Shown here: one piece after another, positions 16,566-25,387 of the stretch | Position numbering within the stretch: position 1 is the first letter of the stretch | How the letters are laid out: every line of letters starts with the position of its first letter | Assembly: GCA_007095785.1 (NCBI GenBank) | Contig: SFBL01000004.1 | Span: forward strand, 1 to 64,000 | Source of the DNA: Microcystis aeruginosa Ma_SC_T_19800800_S464 | GTDB lineage: Bacteria; Cyanobacteriota; Cyanobacteriia; Cyanobacteriales; Microcystaceae | Direction: 5' to 3' | DNA: 64,000 nt | The notes under the pieces: generated by a model | The model's database searches: none | What the model was told of the DNA's origin: nothing | What the model saw: only the letters and a program-made list of their open reading frames with translations | Made by a program: the position numbers and the translations under genes

Positions 16566-16739
16566 TCCTGAGCGTTGGGATAAAATCAGTGAGATAATTG
16601 CTTTAGCATCTTCTAGGGCGAGATTAGTCTGCCGATCTTTATAGGAGATGCCTAATTGGTCGCAAAGTGACAACACAGATTCATCGGCCAGATCGTACTC
16701 TGCCGCAATATCAGCGATCGATAGATCAGCAAAACCCAT
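16533..16739 (-). CDS. Small IF2_N-like helical protein
   Basis: 68 residues from the ATG at 16739; a GTG four codons upstream is an alternative. The sequence MGFADLSIADIAAEYDLADE then SVLSLCDQLGISYKDRQTNL has the helical pattern of the IF2 N-terminal (IF2_N) module, and similar small cyanobacterial proteins are often labelled translation initiation factor-like. There is no catalytic motif. The role is unknown; a nucleic-acid- or protein-binding helical bundle is plausible. Beyond the stop, a coding-like stretch continues in the next frame. Confidence 0.6.
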   Translation of the reverse strand: MGFADLSIADIAAEYDLADESVLSLCDQLGISYKDRQTNLALEDAKAIISLILSQRSGVTASKTETSP

Positions 16740-16751
16740 AGTCTGACGCAC

Positions 16752-17115
16752 CCACCAAGGATAGAGAATACTTATTAGTTACCATAATTATCATGCCATT
16801 GCCGGGGACATTCTTAACAGTGATCAGTTATCAGTGATCAGTTATCAGATGTGAGTTTTCAGTTCACTGATTACTGTTTACTGTTTACTGATCACTGAAA
16901 AAAGCTCCCATCACCCTACACCCCACACCCTACACCCCATCTCCCCACTTCCCCATCACCCCATCACCCCATCACCCAACTCCCCAAACCCCCAAAATTC
17001 CCTAATTTTCCCGACTTTTGGACTATTTACTCCCTAAGATAGAGACTCGTGTAAACAAATTTAATTAAAATCGCAAAAAACCTGAAAAAATACTAAAATG
17101 TGATTAAGAATGTTA
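16752..17115. repeat. Intergenic region with short tandem repeats
   Basis: It holds TCAGTTATCAGTGATCAG units (about 16818-16860), an ACTGTTTACTGTTTACTG run (about 16868-16895), and a CACCCTACACCCCATC/CCCCATCACC run (about 16912-16985). The right part is the AT-rich remA promoter region; TACTAAAAT near 17093 may be a -10 element. No gene is seen. Confidence 0.55.
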
Positions 17116-17118
17116 TTT

Positions 17119-17141
17119 TTAGCCTTGTAAGGCTAAATTTT
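17119..17141 (+). promoter_or_regulatory. Hairpin in the remA leader
   Basis: AGCCTT (17121-17126) and AAGGCT (17129-17134) form a stem extended by flanking T/A pairs and followed by AAATTTTT. It lies about 70 bp before the remA ATG. The T-run suggests a terminator-like attenuator or an RNA stability element. The function is not known. Confidence 0.4.
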
Positions 17142-17206
17142 TCTCGATAACATTGTAATCATACCTCCACACTCTTTTGTACAAAGGACTACACCTTTGT
17201 TAACTT

Positions 17207-17476
17207 ATGGATATACAACTGATCAACATCGGCTTCGGTAATATCGTTTCCGCTAATCGGGTTATCGCCATCGTTAGCCCAGAATCGGCTCCTATCAAAC
17301 GCATCATCAGTGATGCTCGGGATAAAGGCTGTTTAATCGATGCTACCTATGGAAGACGGACTCGTGCGGTGATCATCACCGATTCTAGTCATGTGGTGCT
17401 GTCGGCCATTCAACCGGAAACCGTAGCTCACCGTTTCGTGGTCAACAAGGAAGCCCCTGTTAATAGTAGCAACTAA
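17207..17476 (+). CDS. remA: RemA/DUF370 family DNA-binding regulator
   Basis: 89 residues. It opens [20 protein letters not shown] and contains the conserved [27 protein letters not shown] segment. In Bacillus, RemA forms an octameric ring that wraps DNA and activates matrix and osmoprotection genes. The cyanobacterial homologue is usually, as here, directly upstream of gmk (12-bp gap), so the two are probably one operon. The cyanobacterial target genes are unknown. Start and length agree with the family. Confidence 0.9.
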   Translation: MDIQLINIGFGNIVSANRVIAIVSPESAPIKRIISDARDKGCLIDATYGRRTRAVIITDSSHVVLSAIQPETVAHRFVVNKEAPVNSSN

Positions 17477-17488
17477 GTTATTAACCCC

Positions 17489-18043
17489 ATGCAACCCGGT
17501 CAATTAATTGTCATTACTGGCCCTAGCGGTGTGGGCAAGGGTACGCTAGTCCGGCATTTACTAACTCGTTTCCCTAACCTCTACCTGTCCGTATCCGCTA
17601 CTACGCGCCCACCTCGACCGGGTGAAATTGAGGGGGAAGACTACTATTTTCTCGACCGTCCCAGTTTCGAGGAGAAAATGGCAGCGGGACAATTTCTCGA
17701 ATCGGCCGAATACGCGGGCAACTACTATGGAACACCCCAATCAGCGATCGCCGCTCAATTAGCGGCAGGCCAGACCGTAATTCTAGAAATCGAATTAGAG
17801 GGGGCCAGACAGGTGTGTAAAAGCTTCCCCGAAGCGAGGAGAATCTTTATCCTACCCCCCAGTTTCGAGGAATTAGAACGTCGTTTGCGCGACCGGGGCA
17901 AAGATGACGAAACGGCGATCGCCCGCCGTCTAGAGCGCGCCCGAGAAGAATTGGCCGCCAGCGAGGAATTCCCCTATCAAATCGTCAACGATGATCTAGA
18001 AACCGCCCTAGATACCATCGAGAAGATTATTTTTAGCCGTTAG
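17489..18043 (+). CDS. gmk: Guanylate kinase
   Basis: 184 residues. It catalyses ATP + GMP to ADP + GDP, a step of guanine nucleotide supply and recycling. The P-loop GPSGVGKG is at residues 11-18, the GMP-binding region contains [19 protein letters not shown], and the lid region [14 protein letters not shown]. It follows remA by 12 bp, a conserved pairing in Gram-positive bacteria and cyanobacteria. The tract after the stop is a 14-bp tandem repeat. Nothing is missing. Confidence 0.96.
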   Translation: MQPGQLIVITGPSGVGKGTLVRHLLTRFPNLYLSVSATTRPPRPGEIEGEDYYFLDRPSFEEKMAAGQFLESAEYAGNYYGTPQSAIAAQLAAGQTVILEIELEGARQVCKSFPEARRIFILPPSFEELERRLRDRGKDDETAIARRLERAREELAASEEFPYQIVNDDLETALDTIEKIIFSR

Positions 18044-18089
18044 GTGTTAGCCGTTAGGGTGTTGGGGTTTTAGGGTTTTAGTTGAAATT

Positions 18090-18145
18090 CCCCCATCCCC
18101 TATCCCCCATCCCCTATCCCCCATCCCCTATCCCCCATCCCCTAT
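18090..18145. repeat. Tandem repeat, 14-bp unit, four copies
   Basis: Four exact copies of CCCCCATCCCCTAT lie in the gap between gmk and clpP, about 50 bp before the clpP start. This C-rich tract has G-rich relatives on the opposite strand at 25242 and 28593. Confidence 0.85.
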
Positions 18146-18197
18146 CCCCTAAGTTACAATCAAAAAACTAACCGCAGCAGCAAGACAAGAAAGCGCA

Positions 18198-18797
18198 ATG
18201 ATTCCTACCGTTATTGAAACCACAGGCCGGGGCGAACGCGCCTTCGATATCTACTCCCGACTACTCCGGGAAAGAATCGTCTTTTTGGGACAAGAAGTAA
18301 CCAGCGACCTAGCTAACCTAATCGTCGCCCAATTACTATTTCTAGAAGCAGAAGACCCCGAAAAAGACATTTACTTGTATATCAACTCCCCCGGGGGTTC
18401 CGTTTCGGCCGGATTAGGGATTTTTGACACCATGAATCAAATCCGTCCCGATGTCAGCACCATTTGTATTGGTTTGGCTGCCAGTATGGGGGCTTTTCTC
18501 CTCAGCGCCGGCAAACCAGGCAAAAGAATGAGCCTACCCAACTCGCGGATCATGATTCACCAACCCCTCGGCGGCGCCCAAGGTCAGGCCACCGATATCG
18601 AAATTCAGGCCAAAGAAATTCTCTATCTCAAACAATTACTCAATCAACACCTAGCTAGTCATACCGGTAAACCTCTCGACCTCATCGCCGAGGATACGGA
18701 AAGGGATTTCTTTATGTCCGCCGAAGAGGCTCTAGACTATGGTTTAATCGATCAGGTGATCGATCGCAGTCCTTCCGCTTCCAACCCTCCCCAGTAA
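18198..18797 (+). CDS. clpP: ATP-dependent Clp protease proteolytic subunit
   Basis: 199 residues. ClpP forms a 14-subunit barrel that degrades proteins fed by ClpC/ClpX. The catalytic Ser is S96 in GLAASMGAF and the His is H121 in HQPLGG; the Asp lies near residue 172 in the C-terminal part. [12 protein letters not shown] forms the oxyanion loop. Both catalytic motifs are intact, so this is an active ClpP and not a ClpR. The gene is single, with an intrinsic terminator at 18810-18836. Cyanobacteria have several clpP paralogues and the exact one cannot be told from this sequence alone. Confidence 0.95.
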   Translation: MIPTVIETTGRGERAFDIYSRLLRERIVFLGQEVTSDLANLIVAQLLFLEAEDPEKDIYLYINSPGGSVSAGLGIFDTMNQIRPDVSTICIGLAASMGAFLLSAGKPGKRMSLPNSRIMIHQPLGGAQGQATDIEIQAKEILYLKQLLNQHLASHTGKPLDLIAEDTERDFFMSAEEALDYGLIDQVIDRSPSASNPPQ

Positions 18798-18809
18798 ATA
18801 ATCATGATC

Positions 18810-18836
18810 GGGTAGGCTCTGTCTACCCAGATTTTT
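18810..18836 (+). terminator. Intrinsic terminator of clpP
   Basis: GGGTAG (18810-18815) pairs with CTACCC (18823-18828), followed by AGATTTTT. It sits 12 bp after the clpP stop. Confidence 0.75.
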
Positions 18837-19012
18837 GTAAATATTTAGTAAGCAGAAATTAATCATCGATCACCGTTATTAATCTTAAGTAACAATGAAA
18901 AGTTCTAGCGGATTGGGTTAAGATCGAGACGTAACCCGAAAAAAATTGCAACAGGAATCGGTGGAAACCCCCCGGTGGGTTATTAACGGAAATTTTTTTA
19001 CTGGCAATCCCT

Positions 19013-19474
19013 ATGAACTATCATCCGCCCTCACAGTCCCTGCCCGCCCCCTGTATTATTGATTCTGGCGTGGTAATCGCTAAAGAAGATATGCGTCGTC
19101 TCCTCGATGATCTCGGACGAGTTCGCTACATCCATAGTCTCGAAGGGGTGATTCAGAGTGAAGGGGAAGGATGGATAGTGGAAGTTTTCGCCGATTATCA
19201 GCAAAGCACTTTAGTTGCTAACTACAGTCTTTATCTCAATACCTATAGCTTCGATTATCTGCGTTTAACCCGCTCTCCCGACGGTGAAACCTATTTTGAT
19301 CTGATCCAAGACAATCGGCAATTACGGCTGATTCCCCTGAGTAATCCACTGCAAGACCCCGATATGAAAGCCCGTCTCAATGCCGATACCCTCGAAGCCA
19401 TGGTTACTCAGGTACTTTCTGCTAAGTGGGATGTGCAGTTTGAAGACGAAGACGACAACGATTGCCCCTTTTAG
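19013..19474 (+). CDS. Conserved cyanobacterial hypothetical protein
   Basis: 153 residues, soluble and acidic at the C-terminus (FEDEDDNDCPF). No signal peptide or membrane helix is seen. The sequence (IDSGVVIAKEDMRRLLDDLG, EGEGWIVEVFADYQQSTLVAN) reads like a conserved cyanobacterial protein of unknown function, but I cannot name the family. It is 45 bp upstream of tgt on the same strand, so cotranscription with tgt is likely; no link to tRNA modification can be concluded. The ATG at 19013 is the first in frame. Confidence 0.65.
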   Translation: MNYHPPSQSLPAPCIIDSGVVIAKEDMRRLLDDLGRVRYIHSLEGVIQSEGEGWIVEVFADYQQSTLVANYSLYLNTYSFDYLRLTRSPDGETYFDLIQDNRQLRLIPLSNPLQDPDMKARLNADTLEAMVTQVLSAKWDVQFEDEDDNDCPF

Positions 19475-19519
19475 GCAGCGAGAAAAAATACTGGTTACTA
19501 ATAACTAATAACTGAAACA

Positions 19520-20644
19520 GTGGGATTTTCCTTTGAATTAATCGCCCAGTGTCCCCAAACTGGTGCGCGGGTTGGGGTTTGGCATACTCCCCACGGACCG
19601 GTAGAAACACCCCGTTTTATGCCCGTGGGAACTTTGGCCACGGTGAAAGGTTTGACCCCCGCTCAAATCGCCAGCACGGGAGCGCAAATGATTCTCGCTA
19701 ATACCTATCACCTGCATCTGCAGCCTGGAGAAAGTATCATCGAGAAAGCGGGAGGTTTACACGATTTTATGGCGTGGAATCAGCCAATATTAACAGATTC
19801 TGGTGGATTTCAGGTATTTAGCCTTAGTCAACTCCGGCAAATTAAAGAGTCGGGAGTCACCTTTCGATCGCCCCGGGACGGTAGAATAATCGAAATCACG
19901 CCGGAAAAATCGATTCAGATTCAAAATGCCCTCGGTGCTGATGTGATTATGGCCTTCGATGAATGTCCCCCCACGGGAGTCAGTCATGAGACCATGAAAG
20001 CATCCATAGAACGCACCTATCGCTGGTTAGAGCGCTGTCTAATGGCCCATCAACGACCCCAAGAACAGGCTTTATTCGCTATAGTCCAGGGGGGAATCTA
20101 TGAGGATTTACGGGCAGCGGCGGCGGAATCTTTAGTAAAACTCGATTTACCCGGTTATGCTATTGGTGGCGTGAGTGTGGGGGAAGAAACGAGCCTAATT
20201 CATCGCATTGTCCAGATAACTGCCCCTTTACTCCCCGAAAATAAACCCCGTTACCTGATGGGAGTGGGAACCTATCGAGAAATGGCCAAGGCGATCGCTA
20301 GTGGCATAGATCTGTTTGATTGCGTCATTCCCACCCGTTTTGGTCGCCATGGCACGGCTTTAGTGCGGGGAGAGCGTTGGAACCTAAAAAATGCCCGTTT
20401 TAAGGAGGATTTCGCCCCTTTAGACGATACTTGTCCCTGTTACACCTGTCAACACTTTAGCCGTGCCTATCTGAATCATTTAATTAAATCGGGGGAAATG
20501 TTGGGTTATATTCTCTTATCTCTGCACAATATCGCCGAATTAATCAGATTTACCCGTGAAATTCGTCAATCTATCCTAGGGGGGACTTTTGCCCAAGATT
20601 TTGCCCCTTGGCTTGAGGATGCCGTAGATGTTACCCCAACGTGA
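19520..20644 (+). CDS. tgt: tRNA-guanine transglycosylase
   Basis: 374 residues. It exchanges guanine-34 in tRNAs with GUN anticodons for the queuosine precursor preQ1. The (beta/alpha)8 barrel holds [10 protein letters not shown], where the Asp of DSGG is the general base in the family. GGVSVGE and the nucleophile region [14 protein letters not shown] follow. Near the C-terminus the zinc site CPCYTCQ is followed by a His in the next helix. The start is GTG at 19520, from which the protein begins [18 protein letters not shown] as in relatives. It lies downstream of a conserved hypothetical gene; psbK follows 50 bp later. Confidence 0.96.
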   Translation: MGFSFELIAQCPQTGARVGVWHTPHGPVETPRFMPVGTLATVKGLTPAQIASTGAQMILANTYHLHLQPGESIIEKAGGLHDFMAWNQPILTDSGGFQVFSLSQLRQIKESGVTFRSPRDGRIIEITPEKSIQIQNALGADVIMAFDECPPTGVSHETMKASIERTYRWLERCLMAHQRPQEQALFAIVQGGIYEDLRAAAAESLVKLDLPGYAIGGVSVGEETSLIHRIVQITAPLLPENKPRYLMGVGTYREMAKAIASGIDLFDCVIPTRFGRHGTALVRGERWNLKNARFKEDFAPLDDTCPCYTCQHFSRAYLNHLIKSGEMLGYILLSLHNIAELIRFTREIRQSILGGTFAQDFAPWLEDAVDVTPT

Positions 20645-20694
20645 TAAAATTTCAGGAAACGTTTTAAAATTTTCTTGTCAAGGTAGATAGAGAG

Positions 20695-20832
20695 ATGGAA
20701 ACTGCACTTTTGTTCGCCAAATTGCCGGAAGCATACCAAATTTTCGACCCCTTAGTCGATGTCTTGCCCCTGATTCCCCTATTTTTCCTCTTGCTGGCCT
20801 TTGTTTGGCAAGCATCCGTCGGTTTTAAATAA
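20695..20832 (+). CDS. psbK: Photosystem II reaction centre protein K
   Basis: 45 residues. It has a short propeptide, then [20 protein letters not shown] and a hydrophobic helix ending [11 protein letters not shown], the invariant PsbK C-terminus. PsbK is a single-helix subunit near CP43 that helps bind carotenoids and stabilises PSII. AGAGAG upstream serves as the likely ribosome-binding site. The tgt-psbK order with a 50-bp gap suggests read-through or a short separate promoter. Downstream lies a 660-bp repeat cluster. Confidence 0.95.
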   Translation: METALLFAKLPEAYQIFDPLVDVLPLIPLFFLLLAFVWQASVGFK

Positions 20833-20959
20833 ATCGACCCTCAATTATCAGTTATCCGTGAGCAGTCAGCAGTTATCAGTGATCGGATTTGAGTTTTAAG
20901 TGAAATGAGATGGAGCCTCTTGCATGAGTGACTCTTGCCTTCAGAAGCTGCTCACTGTT

Positions 20960-21075
20960 TATACCATTTTTCTAAAGTAATGACAGAGATGGTTAATTAC
21001 CCTCACCCCCAAACCCTCTCCCAGAAACGGAGAGGGGAGTAGGATGTCTGCCACGAATAAAGAAAAATGGTATTA
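20960..21075. repeat. MITE-like dispersed repeat, family 1, copy 2
   Basis: Second copy of the element at 381-495. It has the same inverted ends (ATACCATTTTTCTAAAG and AGAAAAATGGTATTA) and the same internal CCTCTCCC/GGAGAGG hairpin, with a few substitutions. It is the first of three elements between psbK and cobN. Confidence 0.75.
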
Positions 21076-21094
21076 CTAGATCTCTTCCATAATT

Positions 21095-21292
21095 AGGGTT
21101 TGCTGAATAAATCTAAAAACCTTGTTGGATAATATCTTTAGGCTTTTTTAAAATCAAAAAGTGCCAGCCCTGGCAGTGATCGGGGTGGGGGGAAATTTAG
21201 GCACTTTTTCCCTGAAAATTAGGTAGTTGACCACCTGAAAATCGATAAAACCCCACACCCTGCCCCCAGGAAAAACTTTTTCAACAAACCCT
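21095..21292. repeat. MITE-like dispersed repeat, family 2, tandem copy 1
   Basis: 198 bp with inverted ends AGGGTTTGCTGAA and TTCAACAAACCCT. AATT flanks both sides (21091-21094 and 21293-21296). The interior contains TCAAAAAGTGCCAG and the GGCACTTTTTCCCTGAAAA block shared with the copies at 3936, 37602 and 21297. There is no ORF. Confidence 0.85.
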
Positions 21293-21296
21293 AATT

Positions 21297-21492
21297 AGGG
21301 TTTGCTGAATAAATCTAAAAACCTTGTTGGATAATATCTTTAGGCTTTTTTAAAATCAAAAAGTGCCAGCCCTGGCAGTGATCGGGGGGGGGAAATTTAG
21401 GCACTTTTTCCCTGAAAATTAGGTAATTGACCCCCTGAAAATCGGTAAAACCCCACACCCTGCCCCCAGGAAAAACTTTTTCAACAAACCCT
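21297..21492. repeat. MITE-like dispersed repeat, family 2, tandem copy 2
   Basis: 196 bp, nearly identical to copy 1; the differences are a short G-run change and about four substitutions. AATT at 21293-21296 is shared with copy 1 and AATT recurs at 21493-21496, overlapping the cobN stop codon. The arrangement is a head-to-tail duplication of element plus target site. Confidence 0.85.
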
Positions 21493-21494
21493 AA

Positions 21495-24400
21495 TTACTG
21501 ACCCGATTCGATCGCTCCTTCGGCCTCATGGACAATTGCCCTCAATCGATCTAAAGTTTTCTGGTCCACCTGCGTCCATAATCCCCGTTGTTGAGCCTCT
21601 AATAATCTTTCGGCCATATCTCGCAATGCCCAGGGGTTTTTCTCCTGAATAAATTGTTGTACCTTCTCGTCAAATAAATAAGCTTCGGCTACTCCCTGAT
21701 AGATAAAATCCTCCACTAGATGAGTAGTGGCAGAGTAGGCAAAAATATAATCTACGGTTGCAGCCATCTCGAAAGCGCCTTTATAGCCGTGTCGCATCAC
21801 TCCCGCTATCCATTTGGGGTTAACCACTCGCGAACGATATACCCGGCGAATTTCTTCCTCTAGACTTCTGATGCGGGGATTTTCTGGACGGGAATGATCA
21901 CCAAAATAGGTGACGGGATTTTTGCCGGTTAAAGCTCGGACACTGGCAGTTAAGCCGCCTTGAAATTGATAGTAGTCATCGGAGTCGAAAATATCGTGTT
22001 CCCGATTGTCCTGATTGTGCAGCACTATCTCTAATTCTTGCAGTCTATTTCTCAATACTTCCGGTAAAGAATGGGCAGTTCCTTGACTATCATAGGCATA
22101 ACAACTCCAGTTAATATAAGCATTAGCTAAGTCTTGATCATTTTGCCAGTTTTGTGACTCGATTAACCCCTGTAAACCGGCCCCGTAAGCACCAGGTTTG
22201 CAGCCAAAGATTCTGGCAGTAGCTCTCAGTTTCGCCTCTTTTTCTCCTAGTCCCTGATTTAGCCAAAACTCGCTCTCTGTCTTGACTTTCGCCGCTAAAG
22301 GATTAATTTTTTCCTCTTCCTCTTGACAAGCTACCGCATTTATGCCAGAATTAAGAAGATGTAGTATGCTGGGGAAACTGTCCCTAAAAAAGCCCGATAC
22401 CCTAACGGTCACATCAATGCGAGGACGGCCTAAGCTAGACGGGGTAAGGATTTCAAACCCGACCACCCGACGGAAAAAACCATCCCAAAGGGGACGAATT
22501 CCCAGTAAAGCCATGGCTTCGGCCACATCTTCGCCACTATTTCTCATCGTCGAAGTTCCCCAGATAGAAATCGCCAAAGTGCGGGGATATTCGCCATTTT
22601 CTTGGGTATAACGTTCAATTAGTGCCTCTGCAGCCTTTCTTCCCACTTCCCACGCGGTTTCTGTGGGGATTGCGCGGGTATCGACAGAATAGAAATTTCT
22701 GCCGGTGGGGAGAACATCGGGACGGCCGCGGGTAGGAGCGCCGGAAGCACCACTGGGGACGTATTGGCCAGCGAGACCTTTTAAGAGATAGGTAAGTTCA
22801 TCGGGGGTTTGTTTTAAAGCAGGAATTAACTGATTTTCTAGCCAAACCAATTCTTTTGCCGTATTTTCGCCTAGAGGTTCAATTTTCTGGCTAATTAAAT
22901 CCTGAGCGAGACTTTCCAGATAAGTAGTAGTATCGTTATATTCCGTCAGGGGGTCGCAGTCGAGATGGAGGTCAAGGGCGATCGAACGGGTTAAACCGGG
23001 GCGGTCGGGACTAGGAGAACGAGCGATCGATTGGATTAAATCAATTAACTGCTGACCCTGGGGACATTGACCGAAGATATGTAAACCGTCGCGGATTTGT
23101 GCTTCCTTGAGTTCACAGAGATAACCATCCACGAGGGTGAGAAATTGACTAAAGGAGGCGCTAATCGTGCCTAGCTCTCGATCGAGATTAGTTTTCGCCA
23201 CCAGATCACTAATCCGCTCGCGAATCAGAGCTAAACGAGAAGGATCAAGAGATTCTGCCTGATAATATTCATCGATGAGAGACTCTAACTTTTCCCAATC
23301 CCCATACAATTCCGCTCGCGTCATTGGGGGAGTGAGATGGTCGATGATAACAGCTTGGGAACGTCTTTTAGCGCTGGAACCTTCTCCGGGGTCATTGACA
23401 ATAAAAGGATAAAAATTCGGCAGCGACGAGAAAGCAATTTCGGGATAACAATGGGGAGAAAGAGCAAGACTCTTCCCGGGTAGCCATTCTAAATTGCCGT
23501 GTTTACCGAGATTAATCACAGCAGTGACTTGGAATTCCTGTCGTAACCAATGGTAAAAAGCGAGATAGCTGTGGGTAGGTTCCAGGTCGGGGGAATGATA
23601 ATTAAGAGTCGGGTCAAGGTCATAACCGCGAGAAGGTTGAATACCGATAAAGACATTACCTAGCTGGATGCCGGGGATAGGAAAATCCCTGTCTGGATAT
23701 CCCCAACGGTCAAGCAGAGCGCTTTGATTATCGGGGGGAAGGGAGGAGAAATAATCTAGATATGCTTCTAGGGAGAGAGATTGATAGATAGGTTTTAATT
23801 CCCTTGTCTCCAGGTCATTAGTGATACCGGAAATAAGCAATCGCATTAATTCGTCGCTATGGTCGGGGAGGTCGGTGAGGGTATAACCTTGGGTTTGTAA
23901 TGCGCGAAGAATTTCCAAACCACTAGCGGGAGTATCTAAACCGACTCCGTTAGCGATACGACCATCCTTATTGGGATAGTTGGGGAAAATGAGAGCAATT
24001 TTTTTCTGGGAGTTGGGAAGAGAGGAGAGTTGACAATAGTTTGCGGTTAAATCAGCGACAAAATCAACCCGGTGGGGGAGGGGTTGATAGATAACTATTT
24101 CCGTTTCTAGTTTGGGATGTCGGGTAAGGACAGATTTAAAGGAAATAGCGCGGGTGATAATTTTGCCATCCATTTCTGGTAAAGCGATATTCATGGCCAC
24201 ATCCCGGGGGGAAAGACCTTGATAACCCTGTTGATAAGCTTCTAAACTGCTGCTGCTGAGGATAACTTGGAAGATGGGTTTATTGAGGGACTGCCAGAAG
24301 TGATGATTTTGTTTGTCTTCCGGTCGCTGGATAGAGAAGCTAGTGGTATCGAGAATTAGGTCTGGGGGATGCTGGGAAAAGAGGGTTAATAGTTCCTCTT

Positions 24401-25112
24401 GCACTTCGATTTCCCGGAGAGAGGAGAGAAAGATGGGGACAGTTTCCATGTTTCTTTGGGTGAAAGCGCTGATTAAAGCATCGATAGCTTTGGTGTTACC
24501 CGCGAGATAATGGGAACGATAGAAAAGTATCCAAGTCCGTGCTTGGGGTTGGGATAGGGTTATCTGGGAATAGATTCCCAACCTAGGGACAACCCTAGGA
24601 GGAGAGGGAAGATAGTCGAGATGGAGACAGGTATGCGCGATAAATTTACAAGCATTAATCCAGTTATCTATCCCTGCTTCCGTGAAATAGCACCATAACT
24701 GATTAACAGTAGTCAGGGAAGCAGTGGAATGACTCATCAACTCTAAATCCGGTTTATCCTCTCCCGGGAGGACAAATAAAGTCGCACCGGTTTCCTCGAC
24801 AATTTCCTTAACTACTTCCAACCCGTAGGACCAACTCCCCCGTCCCCCCAATAAGCGAAGAATAATCACCCTTGCTTGGGATAGTACCTTGTCCCCATAG
24901 TTATCGATACTGTATTGCTGCTGTAACTGGGATAAATTCAGGGCGCGAATTGCGGGAAAATTATCCGGTAGATGGTCGATAGCTGCCGCTAGAGTTTGAA
25001 TATCGGTATCAGCCATGGTGAGGAGGACAATCGGGGCCGGATTTTGGTCAATAATAATCACCCCTTCGGTATCTGCTGTCCAACCACCCGCTTGGGGAGC
25101 AATACGATGCAT
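21495..25112 (-). CDS. cobN: Cobaltochelatase subunit CobN
   Basis: 1205 residues. CobN is the large porphyrin-binding subunit of ATP-dependent cobalt chelatase, which inserts cobalt into hydrogenobyrinate diamide in the aerobic B12 pathway; cyanobacteria often use it with ChlI/ChlD-type ATPase subunits. The length and blocks such as INLGKHGNLEWLPGKSLAL and PTGRNFYSVDTRAIPT agree with CobN and not with the longer ChlH. No other B12 gene is in the window. The stop codon falls exactly at the edge of a mobile repeat (21297-21492), so the 3' untranslated region has been replaced by an insertion. No frameshift is seen. Confidence 0.92.
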   Translation of the reverse strand: MHRIAPQAGGWTADTEGVIIIDQNPAPIVLLTMADTDIQTLAAAIDHLPDNFPAIRALNLSQLQQQYSIDNYGDKVLSQARVIILRLLGGRGSWSYGLEVVKEIVEETGATLFVLPGEDKPDLELMSHSTASLTTVNQLWCYFTEAGIDNWINACKFIAHTCLHLDYLPSPPRVVPRLGIYSQITLSQPQARTWILFYRSHYLAGNTKAIDALISAFTQRNMETVPIFLSSLREIEVQEELLTLFSQHPPDLILDTTSFSIQRPEDKQNHHFWQSLNKPIFQVILSSSSLEAYQQGYQGLSPRDVAMNIALPEMDGKIITRAISFKSVLTRHPKLETEIVIYQPLPHRVDFVADLTANYCQLSSLPNSQKKIALIFPNYPNKDGRIANGVGLDTPASGLEILRALQTQGYTLTDLPDHSDELMRLLISGITNDLETRELKPIYQSLSLEAYLDYFSSLPPDNQSALLDRWGYPDRDFPIPGIQLGNVFIGIQPSRGYDLDPTLNYHSPDLEPTHSYLAFYHWLRQEFQVTAVINLGKHGNLEWLPGKSLALSPHCYPEIAFSSLPNFYPFIVNDPGEGSSAKRRSQAVIIDHLTPPMTRAELYGDWEKLESLIDEYYQAESLDPSRLALIRERISDLVAKTNLDRELGTISASFSQFLTLVDGYLCELKEAQIRDGLHIFGQCPQGQQLIDLIQSIARSPSPDRPGLTRSIALDLHLDCDPLTEYNDTTTYLESLAQDLISQKIEPLGENTAKELVWLENQLIPALKQTPDELTYLLKGLAGQYVPSGASGAPTRGRPDVLPTGRNFYSVDTRAIPTETAWEVGRKAAEALIERYTQENGEYPRTLAISIWGTSTMRNSGEDVAEAMALLGIRPLWDGFFRRVVGFEILTPSSLGRPRIDVTVRVSGFFRDSFPSILHLLNSGINAVACQEEEEKINPLAAKVKTESEFWLNQGLGEKEAKLRATARIFGCKPGAYGAGLQGLIESQNWQNDQDLANAYINWSCYAYDSQGTAHSLPEVLRNRLQELEIVLHNQDNREHDIFDSDDYYQFQGGLTASVRALTGKNPVTYFGDHSRPENPRIRSLEEEIRRVYRSRVVNPKWIAGVMRHGYKGAFEMAATVDYIFAYSATTHLVEDFIYQGVAEAYLFDEKVQQFIQEKNPWALRDMAERLLEAQQRGLWTQVDQKTLDRLRAIVHEAEGAIESGQ

Positions 25113-25241
25113 AAGTTTTGAGAGTCAGGTTAAATAATGATTAGGTTTTGAGAATCAGGGTCTCGATCGAGGGATCATTTTTAGGTAGATAGAGATGATT
25201 ATATCTGTCTGCGGCAATTTAAAGAACAGGGATTAGGTGTT

Positions 25242-25282
25242 AGGGGATGGGGGATGGGGGATGGGGGATGGGGGATGGGGGG
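25242..25282. repeat. Tandem repeat, 7-bp unit (ATGGGGG)
   Basis: About five copies of GGGGGAT in the gap between the divergent cobN and histidine kinase genes. G-runs of five on one strand could form quadruplex structures (inference). A CACCCTATC run follows near 25325-25350. Confidence 0.75.
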
Positions 25283-25387
25283 AATTTCAACTAAAACCCT
25301 AACACTCTAAAACCCCAAAACCCTATCACCCTATCTATCACCCTATCTCCTGCCTTCTGATAAATGATGACTGATAATAAATGAGAA

